Positions 51,209-60,059 of a stretch of DNA of 64,000 nucleotides are shown here, one piece after another (positions within the stretch are counted from its first letter, which is position 1; every line of letters starts with the position of its first letter). The DNA is from Flavobacterium alvei. Its GTDB lineage: Bacteria > Bacteroidota > Bacteroidia > Flavobacteriales > Flavobacteriaceae. The translations under genes and the position numbers were made by a program. The notes under the pieces were generated by a model that saw only the letters and a program-made list of their open reading frames with translations, had not been told where the DNA came from and searched no databases. The stretch covers positions 291,879 to 355,878 of the forward strand of contig NZ_PQVG01000003.1 of assembly GCF_002920895.1 (NCBI RefSeq). Direction: 5' to 3'.

Positions 51209-53503
51209 CTAAAGATTTGGTTTCACCAAAACGGCATCTTCATTGACAAATACAGTCAGTTCTTGTGTTCCTTCGAGCGAGAATTTGGTTTCATTGTGAT
51301 TGATTTCCACTTTCAAAATCTGGTTTCTGAAATTGATTTTAAAGGTATATCCAGTCCATTCTTTTGGAATTTTTGGAGAGAAATGAAGCGCATCATTTTT
51401 GACTCTCATTCCGCCAAAACCTTCCACAATACTCATCCAAGTTCCTGCCATCGAGGTGATGTGGCAACCTTCTTCTACTTCTTTGTTATAATCGTCAAGG
51501 TCTAAACGTGAGGTTCTTAGATAAAATGTATAGGCTAAATCCATCTTATCTAATTTTGCCGCTTGAATGGAATGCACGCAAGGCGAAAGCGAACTTTCGT
51601 GAACGGTAAACGGTTCGTAAAAATCGAAATGTTTCTCTAATTGTTCCGTTGTAAAATGATCTTCAAAGAAGTAAAACCCTTGTAAAGTATCGGCTTGTTT
51701 GATGTAAGGCGAACGCAAAACTCTATCCCAAGACCATTTTTGGTTGATGGGGCGTTGCGATTTGTCTAAATCTTTAACAGGTACTAAATGTTTATCTAAG
51801 AAACCGTCTTGTTGCAAATAAACACCATATTTTTCTGAGAAAGGGAAGTACATATTGCCCGAAACTTTTTTCCAATCTTGCAATTCAGCATCGGATAATT
51901 GTACTTTTTCGATGATGCTTTTGTGGTCTGATGGATATTCCAATGATACTTTTTGAATTTGTTCGTGAGCATAATCAATACACCATTTGGCTATATAATT
52001 GGTGTAGAAATTATTGTTTACGTTATTTTCATATTCGTTTGGACCAGTAACTCCAAGGATTACATACTGGTTTTTTTCGGTAGAAAAATTCGCTCTTTGA
52101 TACCAAAAACGGGCAATTCCGATTAGAACTTCCAAACCTTTTTCGGGAATATAGCTGTAATCGCCAGTGAAACGATGATAGTTGAAAATCGCAAAAGCTA
52201 TCGCGCCATTTCTGTGGATTTCTTCGTGAGTGATTTCCCATTCGTTGTGGCATTCTTCGCCATTCATGGTCACCATTGGATACAAAGCGGCTCCGTTTGT
52301 AAAACCCAAATTGTCTTTCGCATTTTCAATGGCTTTGTCCAATTGATTGTATCGGTATGTCAATAAATTTCTGGCGACTTGTTGGTCTTTTGTAGCCATA
52401 TAGAATGGAATACAATAGGCTTCGGTATCCCAATAAGTCGAGCCTCCGTATTTTTCGCCAGTAAATCCTTTTGGACCAATATTCAAACGAGAATCTTTGC
52501 CAGAATAGGTTTGATTCAATTGAAAAATATTAAAACGAATGCCTTGTTGTGCTTTCACATCGCCTTCGATGGTGATGTCTGACATTTCCCAAATTTTGGA
52601 CCAAGCTTCGATTTGGTCAGCTAATAATTGGTCATATCCTTTTGCTAAAGCTTCTTTTATTACAGTTTCTGCGGCAGTAACAGTGTTTTCGTGATTCATA
52701 GAAACCGTGTAACCACCAATTTTTTGAATGGACGATTTTTGTCCTTTGGCAATAATCACATCGTATGAAAATTGAATTTTATCGGTTCCTGTTTTTATAT
52801 TGGAAGGAGAAATGTTGCCGTTTTTGTCGTTTACAAAAATGCTATTTTGCATAAAAGTTGTAACCTTGAAATGCGTTTTGAAGGTTTGAGCGGTTACAAA
52901 TGCAGCATTTCCGGTTCTTTTTACATCCAATGGTTCCCAGAATTTTTCTTCCCAGTTGGCATCTTCATTGGTTACACCAGCATCAACATAAGGTTTGTAA
53001 ACTATTTTTGTATCTTTATTTAAGGCGGTGATTTCATAGTTAATGATTCCCACTTCGTCCAGATTCATACACAGGAAACGACGAATAGTTACGCCAATTT
53101 CGGTTCCGTTTTGCAAAGTAGCTTCGAAGGAACGGTTGTACCAACCTTCTTTCATATTCAACTCGCGACGGAAGTTTTTTACTTCTGTGCAAGTGTTCAA
53201 ATCGAGGATTTCATCATTGATTTCGATGTCGATTCCAATCCAGTTTGGAGCGTTGAGTACTTTGGCAAAATATTTTGGATAACCATTTTTCCACCAACCT
53301 ACTTTGGTCTTATCAGGATAATAAATTCCTGCTATATAACTTCCTTGAAAGGTTTTCCCTGTGTAATTTTCTTCAAAATTCGCGCGTTGCCCCATCGCAC
53401 CGTTGCCAATGCTGAAAAGACTTTCGGACGATTTTACGCTCTCTGCATCAAATCCCTCTTCAATGATGGACCAATTGTCTGCTTTTATATAATCTTGGTT
53501 CAT
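51209..53503 (-). CDS. GH65 maltose phosphorylase
   Basis: 764 residues from the ATG at 53503 (MNQDYIKADNWSIIEEG). The longer frame to 53533 is rejected, since its first residues would be encoded by an intergenic repeat. Cytoplasmic, phosphate-dependent: maltose + phosphate to glucose + beta-glucose-1-phosphate. Seen: GGSTYWDTEAYCIPFYMATKD (about 353-373), TMNGEECHNEWEITHEEIHRNGAIAF and catalytic Glu490 in VTGPNEYENNVNNN. The next gene, beta-phosphoglucomutase, uses its product. Trehalose or kojibiose phosphorylase is excluded only by context. Confidence 0.9.
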   Translation of the reverse strand: MNQDYIKADNWSIIEEGFDAESVKSSESLFSIGNGAMGQRANFEENYTGKTFQGSYIAGIYYPDKTKVGWWKNGYPKYFAKVLNAPNWIGIDIEINDEILDLNTCTEVKNFRRELNMKEGWYNRSFEATLQNGTEIGVTIRRFLCMNLDEVGIINYEITALNKDTKIVYKPYVDAGVTNEDANWEEKFWEPLDVKRTGNAAFVTAQTFKTHFKVTTFMQNSIFVNDKNGNISPSNIKTGTDKIQFSYDVIIAKGQKSSIQKIGGYTVSMNHENTVTAAETVIKEALAKGYDQLLADQIEAWSKIWEMSDITIEGDVKAQQGIRFNIFQLNQTYSGKDSRLNIGPKGFTGEKYGGSTYWDTEAYCIPFYMATKDQQVARNLLTYRYNQLDKAIENAKDNLGFTNGAALYPMVTMNGEECHNEWEITHEEIHRNGAIAFAIFNYHRFTGDYSYIPEKGLEVLIGIARFWYQRANFSTEKNQYVILGVTGPNEYENNVNNNFYTNYIAKWCIDYAHEQIQKVSLEYPSDHKSIIEKVQLSDAELQDWKKVSGNMYFPFSEKYGVYLQQDGFLDKHLVPVKDLDKSQRPINQKWSWDRVLRSPYIKQADTLQGFYFFEDHFTTEQLEKHFDFYEPFTVHESSLSPCVHSIQAAKLDKMDLAYTFYLRTSRLDLDDYNKEVEEGCHITSMAGTWMSIVEGFGGMRVKNDALHFSPKIPKEWTGYTFKINFRNQILKVEINHNETKFSLEGTQELTVFVNEDAVLVKPNL

Positions 53504-53520
53504 TTTTTTTAGTTTAAAGG

Positions 53521-53571
53521 TTTCAGGTTTCAAGTTTCAAGTTCTTTGACCTGAAACTTGAAACTTGAAAC
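53521..53571. repeat. Heptamer-period palindrome upstream of maltose phosphorylase
   Basis: Units TTTCAGG, TTTCAAG, TTTCAAG, TTCTTTG, ACCTGAA, ACTTGAA, ACTTGAA, all in a 7-base register. Perfect 17-bp arms (53527-53543 with 53555-53571) fold around an 11-base loop. It fills the gap between the beta-phosphoglucomutase stop and the maltose phosphorylase start. Confidence 0.9.
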
Positions 53572-53575
53572 AAAT

Positions 53576-54229
53576 TTATTTAATCAAATTATCGATAAAG
53601 GTTTTATCCATTTGGGTAAAATCTTTGAATAAATATTTTGCTTCGTGCAGGGTTGCTGCTTCACCAATTCCCACGCTTGTCATTCCGCCAATATTGGCTG
53701 CTTGAACTCCTGCAACTGAGTCTTCAAAAACAATTGAATCTTCTGGTTTAGTGTTTAACAATTTGGCAGCAAGCAAGAAAACTTCGGGATCGGGTTTGGC
53801 ATTCGACACGTCATTTCCGTCAACAATAGCATCGAAATAAGATAAAGTCCCTGTTTTTTCGAGAATAGGTCTAGCGTTTTTACTGGCAGAGCCTAAGGCT
53901 ATAAGTTGTTTTTTTTCTTTCAAATAGTTTAAAATAGGCATCACTCCTGGTAGGATTTCGCTTTCGTCCATATCGACTAAATAGGACAAATAATCTTCAT
54001 TTTTTTGAATGAGCCATCTGTTTTTGTCTTCTTGTGGAGCTTTTACTTTTCCTAATTCTAAAATTATATCAAGCGAGCGCACACGGCTAACTCCTTTTAG
54101 TAATTCGTTGTTTTGGTGTGTGAATTCGAAACCTAGAGAATCGGCGATTTTTTTCCATGCTAGAAAATGATATTTTGCGGTGTCCACAATTACGCCGTCA
54201 AGGTCGAATATAAATGCTTTTGTGTTCAT
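53576..54229 (-). CDS. pgmB: Beta-phosphoglucomutase
   Basis: 217 residues, HAD superfamily. Converts beta-glucose-1-phosphate to glucose-6-phosphate. Seen: Asp9-X-Asp11 in FDLDGVIVDTAKYHFLAWKKIADSLG, the cap-domain GVSRVRSLD, IALGSASKNARPIL and FEDSVAGVQAANIGGM. The match to the bacterial beta-PGM family is clear and the neighbour, maltose phosphorylase, supplies the substrate. It follows the transporter gene after 12 bases. Confidence 0.95.
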   Translation of the reverse strand: MNTKAFIFDLDGVIVDTAKYHFLAWKKIADSLGFEFTHQNNELLKGVSRVRSLDIILELGKVKAPQEDKNRWLIQKNEDYLSYLVDMDESEILPGVMPILNYLKEKKQLIALGSASKNARPILEKTGTLSYFDAIVDGNDVSNAKPDPEVFLLAAKLLNTKPEDSIVFEDSVAGVQAANIGGMTSVGIGEAATLHEAKYLFKDFTQMDKTFIDNLIK

Positions 54230-54241
54230 TATTATAATTAT

Positions 54242-55573
54242 TTATTTAGCTGTTGAAACGCTTTCTTTGACAAAAAATACGGCTAGACCAGCAATCAACA
54301 TTGAAACTCCTGCAATAACAATAATTGCCATTGGAAAACCTCCAAACAAAGCAATAATTGTGCTTCCTAATAGTCCTGCAGCAATTTGTGGAATGGTAAT
54401 GGTGGCATTGAATAATCCCATATAAACTCCCATTTTGTCGGCTGGTAGCGAACCTGAAAGCATAGCGTAAGGCATGGCTAAAATAGCTGCCCAAGCCAAT
54501 CCTACTCCAGAAATCGAAAGTAATAAAATGGTTTTGTCGTGTACAAAATACATCGAAGCCAAGCCGATTCCGCCCATTAAAAGTGAAAAGCTATAGGTTT
54601 TCTTTCTTCCTATTGATTTGGCAATTGTTGGGATTAGTAATGAGAATAAAGCTGCAACCGCACTGTAAAAGGCAAATAATACTCCTGTCCAATCTCCTGC
54701 TTCGTTGAAACCAATGGATTTTGGGTCTAAAGCTTCTGGTCCCCAAACTTGGTTAGCAATGGCTCTGGTGGTATAGACCCACATTAAAAATAAAGCAAAC
54801 CAAGAAAAGAATTGTACGATTCCTAATTGCCAAAATATTTTTGGGGCGTTTGAAATTAATTTGAGAATGCTTGTTTTTTCGGTTACATGCTCAGCTTCTA
54901 AGTCGATGTCGTTGTATTGAGCATGTTCTTTAGGTCCGTATTCTTTGGTTCTAAAAACCGTCCAAAGCACAGTTATCAATAGAATTGTTCCACCAATATA
55001 AAAAGACCAGATTACAGATGCTGCTACTTTTTCGCCAGCTGCGGGCACGTTTGCAATTCCTGCTTTGGCCAGAATCCAAGGTAATAAGGAACCAAAAACA
55101 GCTCCAAAATTGATTAAAGCACTTTGCAAAGAATAGCCCAGATTTTTCTGTTCGTCGTTGACCATATCGCCAACGAGAGCTCTAAAAGGTTGCATGGTTA
55201 CATTAAAAGAAGTGTCCATTAACAGTAGCATTACAGCGCCAAAAATTAAAGGCGGTAACAAATAAGTAAAGTATTCTGCATTGGGCATAAAGAACATTGC
55301 CAAAGCCGAAACAATGGCTCCAAAAAATATAAATGGAATTCTGCGTCCAAGACGAGTCCAGGTTTTATCACTAGAAAGACCAATAATTGGCTGAACAATC
55401 AAACCAGCAAGTGGTGCTGCGAGCCAAAAATATCCAATACTGTGAACATCGGCTCCGAGCGCTTCTAAAATCCGGCTGGTATTGCCATTTTGGAGAGAAT
55501 ATCCGATTTGTACTCCTAGGAATCCAAAGCTTAGATTCCAGATTTGCCAAAAACTTAATTTGGGTTTTTTCAT
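54242..55573 (-). CDS. Maltose/maltodextrin transporter, GPH/SUT-like MFS family
   Basis: 443 residues from the ATG at 55573 (MKKPKLSFWQIWNLSFGFLGVQIGYSLQ). About 12 membrane helices; AAPLAGLIVQPIIGLSSDKTWTRLGRRIPFIFF matches the signature seen in the sucrose-locus transporter at 2715, so the two are paralogues. Placed upstream of pgmB and maltose phosphorylase, it most likely imports maltose. The longer start at 55618 lies within the palindromic leader and adds MISKVLIVHLKQYTI. Confidence 0.87.
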   Translation of the reverse strand: MKKPKLSFWQIWNLSFGFLGVQIGYSLQNGNTSRILEALGADVHSIGYFWLAAPLAGLIVQPIIGLSSDKTWTRLGRRIPFIFFGAIVSALAMFFMPNAEYFTYLLPPLIFGAVMLLLMDTSFNVTMQPFRALVGDMVNDEQKNLGYSLQSALINFGAVFGSLLPWILAKAGIANVPAAGEKVAASVIWSFYIGGTILLITVLWTVFRTKEYGPKEHAQYNDIDLEAEHVTEKTSILKLISNAPKIFWQLGIVQFFSWFALFLMWVYTTRAIANQVWGPEALDPKSIGFNEAGDWTGVLFAFYSAVAALFSLLIPTIAKSIGRKKTYSFSLLMGGIGLASMYFVHDKTILLLSISGVGLAWAAILAMPYAMLSGSLPADKMGVYMGLFNATITIPQIAAGLLGSTIIALFGGFPMAIIVIAGVSMLIAGLAVFFVKESVSTAK

Positions 55574-55616
55574 TATCGTATATTGTTTTAAATGTACGAT
55601 AAGCACCTTGCTTATC
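55574..55616 (-). promoter_or_regulatory. Leader of the maltose transporter with two mutually exclusive hairpins
   Basis: TATCGTA (55574-55580), adjoining the ATG, can pair with TACGATA (55595-55601). Overlapping bases GATAAGC (55598-55604) can instead pair with GCTTATC (55610-55616). Only one of the two can form at a time, so start-codon access could be switched. Confidence 0.35.
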
Positions 55617-55676
55617 AAAACTTAACTCATTTTTCGAAGTAAAAGTAAAAGTTTTGAAAGGTGTAAATATATTAAA

Positions 55677-55711
55677 AGAAGTTAGAAGTTAGAAGTCGGG
55701 AGTTGGAAAAG
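55677..55711. repeat. Heptamer-period array (AGAAGTT class)
   Basis: AGAAGTT, AGAAGTT, AGAAGTC, GGGAGTT, GGAAAAG in one 7-base register, between the maltose transporter and the LacI gene. Confidence 0.75.
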
Positions 55712-55835
55712 TATTTATTTCAAAAACTACAACGTAATAGTGTGAATAAGTTTTAGTTAGAAGGCTAGTGGGAATGTCTATTTCAATGGCAATATTGAAA
55801 AAACTGAATTTTGAAATTGCCATTGAAATTGAATT

Positions 55836-56870
55836 TTAAAGAGTGGATTCTCTTTCTATCAAATGGGTTTCGATTACCACTGTTTTGTATATTTCTTCTA
55901 ATTCTTCTTCTGATTCTTCATCTTCGGCTTCTAATCTTTCGATTAAAATTTTTGCTGCAACAGCTCCCATTTCTGCTCCGTTTTGGCTTACTGTTGTGAT
56001 GGTTGGAGTCGAATATTTCGAAATAATTCCATCGGTAAATGCAATAACAGCTAAATCTTCTGGAACTTTTATTCCCATTTTATGGGCTATTTTGATGATG
56101 GTTACTGCAAAAAGTTCGTTTACAGCAAATACGGCATCAAACGCTTTTTCTTGAAGTAATTGAGCGATTGTAATTTCGCAATTGTCCACATTTTCTATTT
56201 TGATAATTAAATTTTCATCAAAATGTAAACCGTTATCTATCAGGGCTTTTGTGTAGCCATCGGTCCTAAATTTTCCTACACTCACATAATCTACTGTGGT
56301 TACGAGGGCGATTTTTTTACGTCCTTTGTCGATCAAATTTTGAACGGCTTCATACGCGGCTAATTCATCATTTATAATCACTTTGTCACAAAGAATATCA
56401 TTGGTAACTCGGTCAAACATTACTACCGGCATTCCTTGATTGATCACTTCGGTAATGTGATGAAAATCGCCTTTGAATTGGGTTTCTTTGGAGAGTGACA
56501 TAATAAATCCGTCGATGCTACCATTGGCAAGCATTTCCATATTAAGGACTTCTTTGTCGAAAGAATCGTCTGACAGGCAGATAATTACGCTATATCCATT
56601 TTCGTTGGCCACATGTTCGATTCCGTTGATAACGGTCGAGAAGAAATAATGAACAATTTCTGGAATGATAATCCCGATGGTTTTTGTTTTTCTGTTTTTT
56701 AAACTTAGTGCAATATTATTGGGTTTGTAGTGATAAAATTTGGCAAAAGCCTGAACTTTTAATCTAGTTTCTTCTCCTATTTCAAGGCTGTTTCTTAGTG
56801 ATTTTGAAACGGTCGAAATGGATACATCTAGTTCTTTTGCAATTTGCTTTAGGGTTACCTTTTTTTTCAT
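55836..56870 (-). CDS. LacI-family regulator of the maltodextrin locus
   Basis: 344 residues. Helix-turn-helix KKKVTLKQIAKELDVSISTVSKSLRNS at residues 2-28, then a sugar-sensor domain (NRKTKTIGIIIPEIVHYFFSTVINGIEH onward) that ends with an acidic linker (EAEDEESEEELEEI) near the C-terminus. Closest relative in this window is the solitary regulator at 12642. It is divergent from susC-like at 57097 and upstream, in the same direction, of the maltose transporter operon, so it probably controls both. Confidence 0.9.
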   Translation of the reverse strand: MKKKVTLKQIAKELDVSISTVSKSLRNSLEIGEETRLKVQAFAKFYHYKPNNIALSLKNRKTKTIGIIIPEIVHYFFSTVINGIEHVANENGYSVIICLSDDSFDKEVLNMEMLANGSIDGFIMSLSKETQFKGDFHHITEVINQGMPVVMFDRVTNDILCDKVIINDELAAYEAVQNLIDKGRKKIALVTTVDYVSVGKFRTDGYTKALIDNGLHFDENLIIKIENVDNCEITIAQLLQEKAFDAVFAVNELFAVTIIKIAHKMGIKVPEDLAVIAFTDGIISKYSTPTITTVSQNGAEMGAVAAKILIERLEAEDEESEEELEEIYKTVVIETHLIERESTL

Positions 56871-56892
56871 ATTAAAATTTGATAAAAATCAT

Positions 56893-56991
56893 TTTCGTAA
56901 TAAAGATAAAATATTATTTAGATTATGACAATTTTAGGGCTGTAAAATTATAGAAAATAAAAAACTTTTCAACACTATCACGTTTTCGTAA
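56893..56991. promoter_or_regulatory. Half-site repeats in the lacI/susC-like divergent region
   Basis: TTTTCGTAA occurs twice (56893-56901 and 56983-56991); the second is part of ACGTTTTCGTAA, sharing the half-site CGTTTTCG with the sucrose operators. A perfect palindrome is lacking, so binding would be weak or asymmetric. A -7-like TATCTTTA for the LacI gene (56901-56908, minus) abuts the first copy. Confidence 0.4.
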
Positions 56992-57012
56992 CTGTTTTAA
57001 GCTTTGCCTTTG

Positions 57013-57041
57013 TTGTGCGTGTTAATAATTATCTAATTTTA
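57013..57041 (+). promoter_or_regulatory. Possible susC-like promoter
   Basis: TTG (57013-57015) and TAATTTTA (57034-57041) are 18 bases apart; the -7 element has one mismatch to TAnnTTTG. The leader to the ATG would be about 50 bases. Confidence 0.35.
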
Positions 57042-57096
57042 CCATTCGAAGTAAAGGTAATATTAAACAAAAACCAAATTAATTTAAACTAAAAGT

Positions 57097-60042
57097 ATGA
57101 AAACAATTTACAAAAAGTTGTTATTTTTATTGTTATTCCTGCCTTTTTGCGTTCTAGCTCAGAACACAATAGGAGGAACTGTTCTTGATAAAATTACAGG
57201 GCAGCCCATTCCAGGAGTAAATGTAAATGTACAAGGAAGCACTACTGGTGCTTCGACAGATCTAGACGGAAAATTTAGATTATCAAATGTTAAAAAAGGC
57301 GATAAAGTCGTTTTTTCTTTCGTTGGTTACAAAAGTGAAACTATAGTATTTAGTAGTCAGCAATCGATTTCGGTACAACTTGAGGAAGATTCAAGTCAGT
57401 TGAAAGAAGTTGTTATTCAGGTTGGTTATGGAACTGTTAAGAAAAAAGATGCAACAGGAGCAGTAGCTGTATTAGGAGCCAAAGACTTTAATAAAGGAGT
57501 TACCGTGAATGCGGATAATTTATTTAACGGTCGTGTTGCTGGAGTGACTGTAAATGCTGGAGGTGGTGCTCCAGGTTCTGGATCAACTATTCGAATTAGA
57601 GGAGGAGCTTCTTTAAATGCTTCAAACGATCCATTGATTGTAATTGATGGTTTGCCAATTGAAAATTCTACAGGTACTGGATCTACTTCGTTTTTGGCTT
57701 CATTAAATCCAAGTACGATAGAATCTTTTTCTATATTAAAGGATGCCTCTGCTACTGCCATTTATGGTTCTAGAGCGTCTAACGGGGTTATTTTGATTAC
57801 GACCAAAAAGGGAGGTAAAAACCTTTCGGTAGAATTTAATTCTATGCTTGGAATAGGAAATTTAATTAAAACAGTTGATGTTTTTGATGCCGCTACTTTG
57901 AGAAAAGTTGTAACAGAACAAAATCCAAGTTTGCTTTCTAGATTAGGGAATGCAAATACCGATTGGCAAAAAGAAATTTATAGACAAACAACCTACACAG
58001 ATGCCAATGTATCTGTAAGAGGAAGTTTGCTAGGCGTATTACCAACTCGTCTTACAGTTGGAAAGACCTATCAAGAAGGTTTGCGTTTGACTAATGTTTT
58101 TAATAGAAATACGGTTGGTTTAGCTTTGAATCCTACTTTGTTTCAAGACCACTTAAAATTGCGTTTGAATGCCAATTATAGTAACGAAAACAACTCTTTT
58201 GCAGATGCAGTAGAGAGTAGTGCAATAAATTTTGACCCAACACAACCAGTGTATGACAATACTTCAAAATTTGCTAATTTTTATGAAAATTACAATCATG
58301 CAACAGGAGCTTTAACTCCTCAAACTACTCGAAATCCTGTAGCTCAATTGCTTCAAACGGACAATACAGGATATAGTAATCGTCTTTTTGGAAATTTTGA
58401 AGCAGATTACAAAATGCACTTTTTGCCAGAATTAAGAGCTGTTGTAAATGTTGGTTTTGATGAAACTCATGGTCAAACTTCTAGATATGCAGGACTAGAT
58501 GTAGCCTCTTCAGGTTCTAATAATAATATCCCTTACGGGACTAATGAAATATCAAGAGGTCATAGAAAAAACACATTATTTGACGCTTTTTTAGCCTATA
58601 ACAAAACTTTCGATAAATTAGTTTTCGATTTAACAGGTGGTTATTCTTATCAAAAATTCGAAAACAATACTTATATACAAGGGAATCTTAATGATCCTAA
58701 TTTACCAACTACAGGAGTTGGAGGATTTCCACAATATAAAGTGGCAACTCCAGTAGTATTGTTAGGTTATTTTGCTAGAACTAATTTAAACTATAATGAC
58801 AAGTATTTATTGACTTTGTCTTACAGACGTGATGGTTCTTCACGTTTTGCTAAAGAGAATCGTTTTGGTAATTTCCCGGCTGCCTCTTTTGCTTGGAAAG
58901 CGAGCAATGATTTCTTTAAAGACAGCGAAACTGTATCTGATTTAAAAGTAAGGGTAGGTTGGGGTATTACAGGACAACAAGATATAGGTGATGCTGCTAA
59001 TATTTATTTACAAAAATATGTTACAGGTAGTGGTTCTTCACAATATACTTTTGGAACTACAGCTCTTCCTATTGCCATTTCATCGGCTTACAACGAGCAA
59101 ATTAAATGGGAAGAAACCACAACTTATAATGCTGGGGTAGATTACGGTCTATTCAAAAATAGAATAAATGGTAGTGTAGATGTTTTCTATAAAGTTTCTT
59201 CAGATTTGTTAGTAAAAGGACCATTAGCAGATGGTAGTAATTTTTCTAATGCTATATTTCAAAACGTAGGTCAATTTACTACTAAAGGTGTTGAGTTTAC
59301 GATAAATGCTGATATTATTAAATCAGATAATTTTAATTGGAATGTTAACTTCAATGCCACCCATTTTGATAGAAAAATTGACGAATTGATTTATCACACC
59401 ATTATTAGAACTGGCGATAATATTGCAGGAACAGGTACTCAAGCAAAAGTGTATCAAGAAGGTTTTGCTCCAGATTCTTTTTGGGTTTACAAACAATTAT
59501 ATGATGTAAGTGGCAAGCCTATTGAAGGAGCTTATGCTGACTCAAACGGTGATGGCGTTATCAATGCCGATGATAAATACATTTACAAAAATCAAGATGC
59601 AAAACTTGTTTTAGGATTTACAACCAATTTGAATTATAACAAATTTGATTTATCATTCGCCTTGCGTTCCAACATTGGCAACAGCGTATTTAATGCTGTA
59701 AATGCTAGCCGAGCTCAATATGGTAGGCTTAATACAGGTGCAGATATAACTAATTTGCCTACCTCTGTAGTGAATACAGGATTTAACAATACATCAACTG
59801 TAGTTTTATCTGATATTTATGTTGAAAATGCTTCTTTCTTGAGAATGGACAACATTTCCTTAGGTTATACCTTCCCAAAATGGTTCAATGACAAAATATC
59901 TTTAAGATTAACTGCAGGATGCCAAAACGTGTTTGTTATTACTAAATATTCAGGTTTAGACCCAGAGATAAATAATGGTGTTGATGGTGCTATTTATCCA
60001 AGACAACGTTCCTTTTTATTTGGTACTAATATAAAATTTTAA
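57097..60042 (+). CDS. SusC-like TonB-dependent transporter (RagA type)
   Basis: 981 residues. Signal peptide MKTIYKKLLFLLLFLPFCVLAQ, then the carboxypeptidase-regulatory-like domain (NTIGGTVLDKITGQPIPGVNVNVQGSTTGASTDLDGKFRLSNV, about 23-100), plug (DATGAVAVLGAKDFNKGVTVNADNLFNGRVAGV, about 120-240) and beta-barrel. Ends in GTNIKF with terminal Phe. Imports maltodextrins through the outer membrane with SusD. The SusD-like gene starts 17 bases downstream. Confidence 0.95.
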   Translation: MKTIYKKLLFLLLFLPFCVLAQNTIGGTVLDKITGQPIPGVNVNVQGSTTGASTDLDGKFRLSNVKKGDKVVFSFVGYKSETIVFSSQQSISVQLEEDSSQLKEVVIQVGYGTVKKKDATGAVAVLGAKDFNKGVTVNADNLFNGRVAGVTVNAGGGAPGSGSTIRIRGGASLNASNDPLIVIDGLPIENSTGTGSTSFLASLNPSTIESFSILKDASATAIYGSRASNGVILITTKKGGKNLSVEFNSMLGIGNLIKTVDVFDAATLRKVVTEQNPSLLSRLGNANTDWQKEIYRQTTYTDANVSVRGSLLGVLPTRLTVGKTYQEGLRLTNVFNRNTVGLALNPTLFQDHLKLRLNANYSNENNSFADAVESSAINFDPTQPVYDNTSKFANFYENYNHATGALTPQTTRNPVAQLLQTDNTGYSNRLFGNFEADYKMHFLPELRAVVNVGFDETHGQTSRYAGLDVASSGSNNNIPYGTNEISRGHRKNTLFDAFLAYNKTFDKLVFDLTGGYSYQKFENNTYIQGNLNDPNLPTTGVGGFPQYKVATPVVLLGYFARTNLNYNDKYLLTLSYRRDGSSRFAKENRFGNFPAASFAWKASNDFFKDSETVSDLKVRVGWGITGQQDIGDAANIYLQKYVTGSGSSQYTFGTTALPIAISSAYNEQIKWEETTTYNAGVDYGLFKNRINGSVDVFYKVSSDLLVKGPLADGSNFSNAIFQNVGQFTTKGVEFTINADIIKSDNFNWNVNFNATHFDRKIDELIYHTIIRTGDNIAGTGTQAKVYQEGFAPDSFWVYKQLYDVSGKPIEGAYADSNGDGVINADDKYIYKNQDAKLVLGFTTNLNYNKFDLSFALRSNIGNSVFNAVNASRAQYGRLNTGADITNLPTSVVNTGFNNTSTVVLSDIYVENASFLRMDNISLGYTFPKWFNDKISLRLTAGCQNVFVITKYSGLDPEINNGVDGAIYPRQRSFLFGTNIKF

Positions 60043-60059
60043 TAAAATAATCTAAAGAC

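Noticed and set aside
53504..53533. Upstream start for maltose phosphorylase
   Set aside because: The extra residues are encoded by the heptamer palindrome; GH65 proteins begin near the chosen ATG.
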